Source: an uncultured Clostridia bacterium (GTDB lineage Bacteria; Bacillota; Clostridia; TANB77; CAG-508). Taken from it: a DNA stretch of 23,872 nucleotides. Where the stretch lies: assembly GCA_934120675.1 (NCBI GenBank), contig CAKOUU010000021.1:1-23872 (forward strand), written 5' to 3'. Positions 1-6,098 of the stretch are shown in pieces. The number at the start of each line of letters is the position of its first letter. The first letter of the stretch is position 1. A program made the translations under genes and the position numbers. The notes under the pieces were generated by a model. The model worked only from the letters and a program-made list of their open reading frames with translations. It made no database searches and was not told the DNA's origin.

Positions 1-519
1 GCACAAGTAATATCAAGAATTAACGGATTTACATATGTAAAAACAGACTTCGACTTCTTCACAGGAAAAGTAAACATAGTAGAAGAAATCAAATATTCAG
101 AAGGTGAAAGAAGCCAAGTTAGATGCTACGGAGCTAATGATGTTAGAGAAGGTGTAGCAATAATGTGGTTAGAAGATGTTGATGTATCTATTACAGGTAA
201 CTCAACAAACCCAACAAGATTTCAACATCCAGTTGCAGGTACATATAAGAAAGAAAGACTTGAAGCAGGTAAAAAATACTTCTCAGTTGCTTCAGGTGGT
301 GGAACAGGTAGAACATTACATCCAGACAATATGGCTGCTGGACCAGCTTCTTATGGTATGACAGATACTATGGGAAGAATGCATTCAGATGCTCAATTTG
401 CAGGAAGTTCTTCAGTACCAGCTCACGTTGAAATGATGGGATTAATTGGTATGGGTAACAACCCTATGGTTGGTGCTTCAGTTGCAGTAGCTGTTGCAGT
501 AGAAGAAGCTATGAAATAA
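1..519 (+). CDS. GGGtGRT family protein, C-terminal part (5' truncated)
   Basis: The reading frame is open from the first base of the window to TAA at 517-519, so only the last 172 residues are present. The piece contains the motif that names the family, GGGTGRTLHPDNMAAGP, at about residues 99-115 of the visible part. It is followed by an Ala/Val-rich end in which VAVAVAV precedes the final EEAMK. Pfam's GGGtGRT family is a conserved, mostly clostridial group of unknown function and members are roughly 330 aa, so about half is missing upstream. No signal peptide or membrane segment is visible here. A terminator follows immediately, so this is the last gene of its transcript. The family call is confident; no biochemical role should be read into it. 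Confidence 0.88.
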   Translation, partial: AQVISRINGFTYVKTDFDFFTGKVNIVEEIKYSEGERSQVRCYGANDVREGVAIMWLEDVDVSITGNSTNPTRFQHPVAGTYKKERLEAGKKYFSVASGGGTGRTLHPDNMAAGPASYGMTDTMGRMHSDAQFAGSSSVPAHVEMMGLIGMGNNPMVGASVAVAVAVEEAMK

Positions 520-530
520 AATAAAAATTT

Positions 531-578
531 ATAAAAGAGCCACAATTGTGAACAATATGTTCATAAAGGCTCTTTTAT
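531..578 (+). terminator. Intrinsic terminator after the GGGtGRT gene
   Basis: A perfect 11-bp stem (ATAAAAGAGCC at 531-541 with GGCTCTTTTAT at 568-578) encloses a 26-nt loop that itself holds two small palindromes. The 3' arm provides the T-run. Because it covers 531-578, it argues against the upstream in-frame ATG at 548 as the start of the next gene. Confidence 0.75.
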
Positions 579-592
579 TGAAAGTGGTAAAA

Positions 593-1060
593 ATGAGTAA
601 AGTAGCAAATATGTTAAATATGATACAAATATTAAAAGATAAAAAAATACATAGCATACAAAGTTTAGCAGAAAAATTAGAAGTATCAGAAAGAATGATA
701 AGACAATATAAAATCGAATTAGAAGAAGCAGGAATATATATTGATTCTGTAACCGGAAAATATGGCGGATATAAAATTGATGATGAAAATAAGTTTTTAG
801 GATTAAATAATGTTGTAAAAGAAAAAATGTATATATTAATGAAAAAAGCAATTAAAAATAAAAATAAAGTATATATTGTATATAAATCAATAAATTCAGG
901 AGTTACAAAAAGGATAATACATCCAGCAGAACTTTTTTGCTATATTGATAAATGGTATGTAGCAGGTTTTTGTGAATTAAGAAATGAAATAAGATTATTT
1001 AAATTAGAGAATATATTAGAATATAATGTATTAGAAGAAAGATACGAAAATAAAAAATAA
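593..1060 (+). CDS. Compact HTH-WYL domain transcriptional regulator
   Basis: A 155-aa protein. Residues 1-60 form a DeoR/HTH_11-type winged helix-turn-helix (LAEKLEVSERMIRQYKIEL is the recognition region, followed by the GGYKI wing). The rest resembles a WYL domain: KVYIVYKS, HPAELFCY and KWYVAGFCE, where family members have [W/Y]-Y-L-x-[A/G]. WYL domains bind nucleic-acid-like or nucleotide ligands and usually belong to proteins of about 300 aa with a C-terminal WCX extension; this one lacks that extension and most of the spacer. I chose the ATG at 593 because the in-frame ATG at 548 lies inside the preceding terminator; the ribosome site (AAAGTGG) is weak. The gene ends just before a dyad-flanked promoter driving the NTPase gene, so it may act there, which is inference. 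Confidence 0.75.
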   Translation: MSKVANMLNMIQILKDKKIHSIQSLAEKLEVSERMIRQYKIELEEAGIYIDSVTGKYGGYKIDDENKFLGLNNVVKEKMYILMKKAIKNKNKVYIVYKSINSGVTKRIIHPAELFCYIDKWYVAGFCELRNEIRLFKLENILEYNVLEERYENKK

Positions 1061-1073
1061 TTGTGACAAAAAT

Positions 1074-1119
1074 ATTTCCTAAATATATGATATAATTTTC
1101 ATATATTTAGGAAATTTTT
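1074..1119 (+). terminator. 17-bp hairpin: terminator of the WYL gene, also an operator candidate
   Basis: Perfect inverted arms at 1074-1090 and 1099-1115 (TTTCCTAAATATATGA and its complement, plus one outer A-T pair) surround an 8-nt loop, and five Ts (1115-1119) follow. The shape fits an intrinsic terminator for the WYL gene. The loop also holds the -10 box of the next promoter, so the dyad could serve as a protein-binding site as well. Confidence 0.65.
1088..1096 (+). promoter_or_regulatory. Extended -10 promoter for the HAM1-like gene
   Basis: TGATATAAT is a perfect extended -10 element lying in the loop and edge of the 17-bp dyad. There is no good -35 at 17 bp; TTGTGACA begins at 1061, too far upstream. 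Transcription would start near 1103, inside the 3' arm, about 40 bases before the start codon. Confidence 0.55.
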
Positions 1120-1145
1120 ATACTATAAAGAAGGAGAAAATAAAA

Positions 1146-1727
1146 ATGGAAGAAGTAATATTTGTTACACATAACAAGGGAAAAATAGCATCAGCTAAAA
1201 ATCAATTAAAAAATGTAAATTTTAAGATATTTGAATATGAACTAGAAGAACCAAGAAGTGATGACATTAAATATATATCAAAATATAAGGTAGAAGAAGC
1301 ATATAAAATTGTAAAAAAACCATGTATATCATTAGACTGTGGATTTTGGATTGATGAATTAAATGGATTTCCCAGAGCTTTTGTAAACTTTTCTTTAGAA
1401 ACTATAGGAATCAAAGGGCTATTAAAGTTAATGGAAGGAAAAGAAAATAGAAAATGCAGATTTACTGAATGCCTATCTTATTATGATGGACAAGAATTAC
1501 ATCAATTTATGGGAAAACACGATGGAAATTTATCACTTGAAATATTAGGTAAAGATACAGATAAAAAATGGTCAGAATTATGGTACATATTTAAACCTAT
1601 TGGATATGATAAAACATTGGCACAAATGACAGATGAAGAAAGAGCAGATAGAGAAAAAAATAGAGAAAAATATAATTCTGTTGATTCTATGAGAGAGTTT
1701 GCAAATTGGTATAATAAAAGAAAATAA
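1146..1727 (+). CDS. HAM1/RdgB-like non-canonical purine NTP pyrophosphatase (divergent)
   Basis: At 193 aa the length fits the RdgB/HAM1 (ITPase) family, which hydrolyses dITP, XTP and similar damaged nucleotides to monophosphates. Matching motifs are the N-terminal TxNxxK (T8-K13, THNKGK), the central LDCGFWIDELNGFPRAF (63-79; family EDSG-L-V-D-x-L-G-x-P-G-x-x-S), and GYDK (about 152-155; family FGYDP) followed by MTDEERADREK (family LSPEEKN). It departs from the family in reading LDCG instead of EDSG and in lacking the C-terminal SHRG box (NSVDSMREF instead). It may therefore have altered substrate preference. AAGGAG at 1131-1136 stands nine bases before the ATG. It is monocistronic, behind the dyad promoter described above. 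Confidence 0.75.
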   Translation: MEEVIFVTHNKGKIASAKNQLKNVNFKIFEYELEEPRSDDIKYISKYKVEEAYKIVKKPCISLDCGFWIDELNGFPRAFVNFSLETIGIKGLLKLMEGKENRKCRFTECLSYYDGQELHQFMGKHDGNLSLEILGKDTDKKWSELWYIFKPIGYDKTLAQMTDEERADREKNREKYNSVDSMREFANWYNKRK

Positions 1728-1769
1728 TAAGATTAATTTGTACTTAAATAGTGTTTGCCCACATTTTTG

Positions 1770-1798
1770 TTGATATTTTACATAAAATATGATATTAT
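1770..1798 (+). promoter_or_regulatory. Promoter of the 115-aa gene
   Basis: TTGATA (1770-1775), 17-bp spacer, TATTAT (1793-1798), with a TG at 1790-1791 giving an extended -10. It lies about 50 bases upstream of the ATG. Confidence 0.7.
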
Positions 1799-1849
1799 AC
1801 CAATGTAACTAATTTAAATTCAAGCATAATACCGAAAGGAGAACAGGCA

Positions 1850-2197
1850 ATGAAAGGATTAGAAGAATTGACCAAAAAAGTATTAAAAGAACGAGAGGAA
1901 TTAGAAAAAGGGCAGCAAGAGTTAGCAGAGGAGATTATAGGTACAGCAATAAATATTTTTGGAGATATTAGTGTAAAATCTGTTAAAATTGAAATTGATA
2001 ATAGCACCAACAAAGAGATTGCAATTTATTTGGGAGAAGAGAAAAAAGAAAGCTTTGCACACTTAATCTATGGAAAAAAAGTATTTAATAATATAATAAA
2101 TATTTTGACATCAGAATATAGTAAGATGGAACAATACTTTACTATAAACGTTGATCCAGGAGGAAGTATAGTAATAAATTTAAAAGGTAATGCTTGA
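1850..2197 (+). CDS. Uncharacterised 115-aa protein, monocistronic
   Basis: I do not recognise this protein. It starts with a charged helix rich in Glu, Lys and Leu (residues 3-30) that could form a coiled coil. Two stretches with strand-like alternation follow (VKSVKIEIDN and EIAIYLGEE, about 43-62), then a helical segment, and it ends YFTINVDPGGSIVINLKG. It has no signal peptide, membrane segment, cysteines or recognisable catalytic motif, so it is probably a small cytoplasmic protein. Expression signals are convincing: AAAGGAG at 1835-1841, eight bases before ATG, its own consensus promoter and its own terminator directly after TGA. That makes it a real, independently controlled gene rather than a chance frame. 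Confidence 0.7.
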   Translation: MKGLEELTKKVLKEREELEKGQQELAEEIIGTAINIFGDISVKSVKIEIDNSTNKEIAIYLGEEKKESFAHLIYGKKVFNNIINILTSEYSKMEQYFTINVDPGGSIVINLKGNA

Positions 2198-2235
2198 ACG
2201 AAAAAGGGGGAAATATTCCTCCTTTTTTCGTTTAT
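2198..2235 (+). terminator. Intrinsic terminator of the 115-aa gene
   Basis: ACGAAAAAGGGGG (2198-2210) pairs with CCTCCTTTTTTCGT (2218-2231) around a short AAATATT loop, beginning at the base after the stop codon. One G faces a T, giving a wobble pair. Confidence 0.75.
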
Positions 2236-2286
2236 ATAAGAAAATAAAATGCCGAACAAAAATTTTGATTTTTTTATAAAAAAGTA

Positions 2287-2315
2287 TTGACAAAATGAAA
2301 AAAAGAATATAAAAT
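2287..2315 (+). promoter_or_regulatory. Promoter of the YgjP-like gene
   Basis: Consensus TTGACA (2287-2292), 17-bp spacer, TAAAAT (2310-2315); expected start near 2322, about 50 bases before the ATG. Confidence 0.75.
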
Positions 2316-2373
2316 AGGTACAACAAAGCGAACAATAATTTGTAAAACATAAATTTGTAAGGAGTGATATAAA

Positions 2374-2898
2374 ATGAAAATAATGACAAAGAAAATTAAC
2401 CTAAAAATAACAATAGAAGAAACAGCAGAAAGACATCCAGTGCCTGTATTAGGAACAGATTACAAAGTAAAAATAATATACAAAAATGTCAAAGTTGCTG
2501 AACTAGATGTAGAAGATAAAATTATAAAAATATCACTACCAAACAAATATAAAAAAGCAAACAATGAAAGAATATTAGATATAGCAATAGACAAAATGTA
2601 CGAACAAATTGCAAAAGTAGAAGTAGAAAGAGCAATGGAAAAAACAAGAATTTTATTAGGATTTGCACCAGAAGATTATGAAATTAGAAAAATGAGTGAA
2701 GAACTTGGAAGATGTGAAGAAAACAAAATAACAATAAATCCTGAAATAGTAAAATATGATAGAGAAGTAATAGATTATATAGTTTTACATGAATATTGTC
2801 ATTTAAAATATAAAAGCCATTGCAAAAGTTTCATAAAAATGTTAGAAAAATATGAACCTAATTACAAAAAATATGAAAGAATTGTTGCTAATATATAG
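2374..2898 (+). CDS. YgjP-like (SprT/WLM-type) zinc metallopeptidase
   Basis: A 174-aa protein of the YgjP/DUF45 metal-dependent hydrolase family. The zinc site is H139-E140-x-x-H143 (VLHEYCHLKYKSH), with H149 as the likely third ligand in the family pattern HExxH-x5-H followed by F. The upstream family motif WGSC-x-x-x-x-xIxxN appears as LGRCEENKITIN (111-122), so the usual Trp is Leu. YgjP proteins are usually about 160-240 aa, so this is a short member with a trimmed N-terminus. Their physiological substrates are poorly known. AAGGAG at 2359-2364 lies nine bases before the ATG; a second ATG at 2383 is a less well-placed alternative. The gene has its own promoter and precedes metK with a 127-bp gap. 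Confidence 0.8.
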   Translation: MKIMTKKINLKITIEETAERHPVPVLGTDYKVKIIYKNVKVAELDVEDKIIKISLPNKYKKANNERILDIAIDKMYEQIAKVEVERAMEKTRILLGFAPEDYEIRKMSEELGRCEENKITINPEIVKYDREVIDYIVLHEYCHLKYKSHCKSFIKMLEKYEPNYKKYERIVANI

Positions 2899-3025
2899 TA
2901 AATTAAACAAATATTGACTATAATATAGACAAATTAATTTTAAAAATTATAATTTTTTAGTAAAGTTAAAAATTGTATAAATTATATTAAAATTTTAAAT
3001 TACATATTATAGGAGGAAAATAAAA

Positions 3026-4135
3026 ATGAACAAATATTATTTTACATCAGAAAGTGTAACAGAAGGACACCCAGACAAAGTAGCAGATTTAATATCAGAC
3101 AGCATATTAGATGAATATCTAAAACAAGATAAATATTCAAGAGTAGCAGTAGAAACATTTGTAACTGGAAACACTGTAACAATAGCAGGACAAGTTACAT
3201 CAAAAGGACAAGTAGATATAGAAAATGTAGTAAGACAAACAATAAAAAATATAGGTTATGACAATGAAAAAACAGATATGGATTATAGAACATGTAAAAT
3301 AAATGTAGATATTACTAAACAAAGTCCAGACATTGCATTAGGAGTAGATGATGGTGGAGCAGGTGACCAAGGAATAATGTTCGGATATGCATCAAATGAA
3401 ACAGAAGAATATATGCCATATGCAATATCAATGGCACATAAATTAGCAAAAAAATTAACAGAAGTACGAAAACAAAAAGAAATACCATATTTACGCCCAG
3501 ATGGAAAAACACAGGTAACAGTGGAATATGAAAATAATAAACCAAAAAGAATTGAAACAATATTAATTTCAACACAACATATGCCAGAAATAACAATGGA
3601 ACAATTGAAAACTGACATTACTGAAAAGGTAATAAAAGCAGTAATACCAGAAAAAATGATGGACGAAAATACAAAAATATATATAAATCCTACAGGAAGA
3701 TTTGTAATAGGTGGGCCTCTTGGAGATACAGGACTAACAGGTAGAAAAATAATAGTAGATACTTATGGTGGATATGCTCGTCATGGAGGTGGTGCTTTTT
3801 CAGGAAAAGATGCAACCAAAGTAGATAGAAGTGGTGCATATATGTTAAGACACATTGCTAAAAATATAGTTGCAAATGGATATGCAGAAAAATGTGAGAT
3901 ACAAATTTCATATGCTATTGGTATGAAAGAACCTCTTTCTATATGTGTAAATACTTTTGGCACAGGTAAGAAATCAGACGAAGAATTAGCAAATATGGTA
4001 AGAGAAAAATTTGACTTAACACCAAATGGGATTATTGAATATTTGAAACTTAGGGAGCCTATTTATACTAAAACGACAAACTATGGACATTTTGGAAAAT
4101 ATAATTTAGAATGGGAAAAGATAGAAAGACTTTAA
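3026..4135 (+). CDS. metK: S-adenosylmethionine synthetase (methionine adenosyltransferase)
   Basis: MetK makes SAM from methionine and ATP, supplying methyl groups for the cell. The whole protein (369 aa, slightly shorter than the usual 380-400) follows the family. The N-terminal FTSESVTEGHPDKVAD carries the ATP-contacting His and Asp, the signature GAGDQGIMFGYA is at 111-122, the P-loop-like GGGAFSGKD at 254-262, and DRSGAYMLRHIAKN follows. AGGAGG at 3011-3016, nine bases before the ATG, fixes the start. The 127-bp upstream region holds AT-rich DNA and a TTGACT near 2914 but no clear -10 partner. No SAM-I, SAM-II or S-box-like structure is visible, so regulation by SAM riboswitch is not supported. 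A palindromic terminator overlaps the stop codon. Confidence 0.97.
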   Translation: MNKYYFTSESVTEGHPDKVADLISDSILDEYLKQDKYSRVAVETFVTGNTVTIAGQVTSKGQVDIENVVRQTIKNIGYDNEKTDMDYRTCKINVDITKQSPDIALGVDDGGAGDQGIMFGYASNETEEYMPYAISMAHKLAKKLTEVRKQKEIPYLRPDGKTQVTVEYENNKPKRIETILISTQHMPEITMEQLKTDITEKVIKAVIPEKMMDENTKIYINPTGRFVIGGPLGDTGLTGRKIIVDTYGGYARHGGGAFSGKDATKVDRSGAYMLRHIAKNIVANGYAEKCEIQISYAIGMKEPLSICVNTFGTGKKSDEELANMVREKFDLTPNGIIEYLKLREPIYTKTTNYGHFGKYNLEWEKIERL

Positions 4136-4155
4136 ATATTTAAAGCCTTTTTATT
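4125..4155 (+). terminator. Terminator overlapping the metK stop
   Basis: A 16-bp perfect palindrome CTTTAAATATTTAAAG (4130-4145) extended by GAAA/TTTC-type pairs on both sides (4125-4128 with 4147-4150), followed by TTATT. The hairpin includes the metK stop codon; the T tail is modest. Confidence 0.55.
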
Positions 4156-4201
4156 ATGATATAAATTTTATTTAATATAATAGAGTACAAAGAAATTTCC
4201 A

Positions 4202-4230
4202 TTGACAAAAAAACATAGAAATATTACAAT
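4202..4230 (+). promoter_or_regulatory. Promoter of the glucosaminidase gene
   Basis: Perfect TTGACA (4202-4207), 17-bp spacer, TACAAT (4225-4230). It leaves a leader of about 70 bases. Confidence 0.75.
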
Positions 4231-4309
4231 AATGATAGAAAACAACACAAAATAATCAGCTAGAAATACTTTCAAATTAATAAAAAGTAAACTATGAAAG
4301 GAATAAAAT

Positions 4310-5575
4310 ATGAAAACAAAAGAAAATAGAATAAAAATAACATTAAAAACAATCATATATGCAACATTTGCCTTTTTTGCGATACTGTATATAATAATGT
4401 TTTGCAAAATGTATTTTCCAATAAACAAATCATATGCAAAAGAAACAACAACAAATCCAGACAATGAAAGCAATACAATAAATGCAACAGAAAAAAATCA
4501 AGAAATAAGCCAAGCAAATAAGATAGATATAGACCAAATAATAAGCCAAAATACAAATGATGGACAAACAGAACAAATAACAAAAAAAGAAGAAGTATTA
4601 GAATATTTGACAGAGTATAGAACAAACAAAGAAATTCCAAAAGGAATATCAGTAGTTATTCAAGAAGGAAGAGAAGGAAAACAAGAAATAGCAATAAAAA
4701 CAACATATGACAAGGAAGGACAACCAATAAAAGAAGAGCAAATTGGAGCAACAGTTACAAAAGCATCTGCAAATAAAATAATAGAAATTGGTGGTGCAAA
4801 CTATACAAGTAATTATAAAATTAAAGTTGGAGACAAAATATATGTAACTTCAGACGAATTAGCAGTAAGGTCTGATGCAGATGAAGAAAGTAGAAAAATA
4901 ACAACACTAAAAAAAGACAATGAATTAAAAGTGCTAGAAATTGCTCAAAATTGGTATAAAATATCATATCAAAATATAACAGGGTGGGTTAAATCTGAAT
5001 GTACAATTTATATAAACCCAAATTTAAGTGAAGAACAAAAACAAACAACAGCAGAATTAAAAACAAAAGCACAATTATTAGCAACACTTAATAAAAATAT
5101 GCAATTAAATAAACCAAGTGGTTTGACATTAGATCAATTTAAAAAAATATTATCAGATAGCAAAGATACAAACAAAATATTTGAAAAAAATGCAGAATAT
5201 TTTTATTACATAGAGAAACAATATAATATAAACGGCGTATTTGTTGCTTCCGTAGGAATACATGAAAGCGCATGGGGAACATCTAAAATAGCAATGCAAA
5301 AAAATAATTTATTCGGATATGGAGCATATGACTCAAATCCATATAATGGAGCATATAATTTCTCAAATTATTCAGAAAGCATAGATTTATTGGCTAGAGT
5401 TTTTGTTAAATATTATTTAAATCCAGCGGGTACAAGTATTTACGGTGGAGAAAAAGCAGTTGGAACATATTATAATGGTGCAACTTTGAATGGAGTTAAT
5501 ACAAAATATGCAAGTGATAAAAACTGGGCTAATGCTGTTTTCTCTCATATGCAGTATTTATATAATAAATTGTAA
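4310..5575 (+). CDS. Membrane-anchored G5-SH3-glucosaminidase cell-wall hydrolase
   Basis: A 421-aa envelope protein. Residues 11-37 form one hydrophobic segment after a Lys-rich start (signal anchor, or signal peptide cut near SYAKE). A Thr/Asn/Gln-rich linker follows to about 85. A G5 domain covers about 88-160 (EIPKGISVVIQEGREGKQEI pattern). An SH3_3-type wall-binding domain covers about 176-233 (LAVRSDAD...WYKISYQNITGWVKSE). A C-terminal glucosaminidase domain (GH73/LytG-like, about 295-415) has the catalytic Glu in GIHESAWGTSKIA (E319) and NNLFGYGAYDSNP, where NLFG is the family hallmark. It probably cuts beta-N-acetylglucosaminyl bonds of peptidoglycan during growth or separation. GAAAGGA at 4296-4302 precedes the ATG by seven bases. 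It has its own promoter and stands directly upstream of the VirB2-like locus, where wall remodelling could be needed (inference). Confidence 0.9.
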   Translation: MKTKENRIKITLKTIIYATFAFFAILYIIMFCKMYFPINKSYAKETTTNPDNESNTINATEKNQEISQANKIDIDQIISQNTNDGQTEQITKKEEVLEYLTEYRTNKEIPKGISVVIQEGREGKQEIAIKTTYDKEGQPIKEEQIGATVTKASANKIIEIGGANYTSNYKIKVGDKIYVTSDELAVRSDADEESRKITTLKKDNELKVLEIAQNWYKISYQNITGWVKSECTIYINPNLSEEQKQTTAELKTKAQLLATLNKNMQLNKPSGLTLDQFKKILSDSKDTNKIFEKNAEYFYYIEKQYNINGVFVASVGIHESAWGTSKIAMQKNNLFGYGAYDSNPYNGAYNFSNYSESIDLLARVFVKYYLNPAGTSIYGGEKAVGTYYNGATLNGVNTKYASDKNWANAVFSHMQYLYNKL

Positions 5576-5592
5576 AATTTTTGTAAAATTCC

Positions 5593-5621
5593 TTGATATT
5601 TTTTTGAAGATATTGTATGAT
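5593..5621 (+). promoter_or_regulatory. Promoter of the VirB2-like/CpaE-like/GAF locus
   Basis: TTGATA (5593-5598), 17-bp spacer, TATGAT (5616-5621), giving a leader of about 57 bases before the ATG at 5685. No terminator is visible between here and the end of ruvX, so one transcript could cover 5685-10376. Confidence 0.7.
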
Positions 5622-5684
5622 ATATAGGTATAAAAAACGTAAAAAAATAAGTACTTTTAAGGAAATAAGAAAGGGGCTAAAATA

Positions 5685-6095
5685 ATGAAAAAAACATTAA
5701 CTATGATAATGGTGACATTAGTAGTATTTCTAGGGATGTTTACTTTTGCTAATAATGTATATGCAGAAGAAAAAGCAATTGACAATAAAACAGAAAGCCA
5801 ATTAGTAGAAATAAAAGAGACACAAACAAAATCATTAGAGGACTATAAAGAAAAATATGGTTCAGACGCATATGGAACAGTTGCATATATTTTAAATATA
5901 GTTAGAATATATAGTATACCATTTTGCTTCTTAGGAATTGCAATAGGAGCTATACACCAATATGTAATAGGTATAAGAAAACTAGATACATTAGAAAAAG
6001 GTATGGGATTAATTGTAACATTCGTTACATTATTAATAATTTGCCAAATTTTACCACTAGCATTTGCAATGTTTGTAAAATTTGGAAGGGGGTAA
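5685..6095 (+). CDS. Secreted two-helix membrane protein, TrbC/VirB2 pilin-like
   Basis: A 136-aa protein with a classical signal peptide (MKK, hydrophobic core, cut after ...NNVYA at residue 27). A charged segment follows (28-63), then two long hydrophobic helices at about 66-93 and 105-131 joined by a short basic loop (GIRKLDTLEKG). This plan matches TrbC/VirB2-type conjugative pilins and similar small type IV secretion proteins, but sequence similarity cannot be judged by eye and no other secretion gene is present here. The N-terminal part between the signal and first helix is longer than in VirB2. AAGGGG at 5671-5676 precedes ATG by eight bases. The stop is only three bases before the next start, so it is translationally linked to the CpaE-like protein. 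Alternative: a membrane anchor or receptor for that protein. Confidence 0.6.
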   Translation: MKKTLTMIMVTLVVFLGMFTFANNVYAEEKAIDNKTESQLVEIKETQTKSLEDYKEKYGSDAYGTVAYILNIVRIYSIPFCFLGIAIGAIHQYVIGIRKLDTLEKGMGLIVTFVTLLIICQILPLAFAMFVKFGRG

Positions 6096-6098
6096 CAA

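Noticed and set aside
2899..3025. SAM riboswitch upstream of metK
   Set aside because: The 127-bp gap is AT-rich with no conserved S-box blocks and no aptamer-terminator pair.
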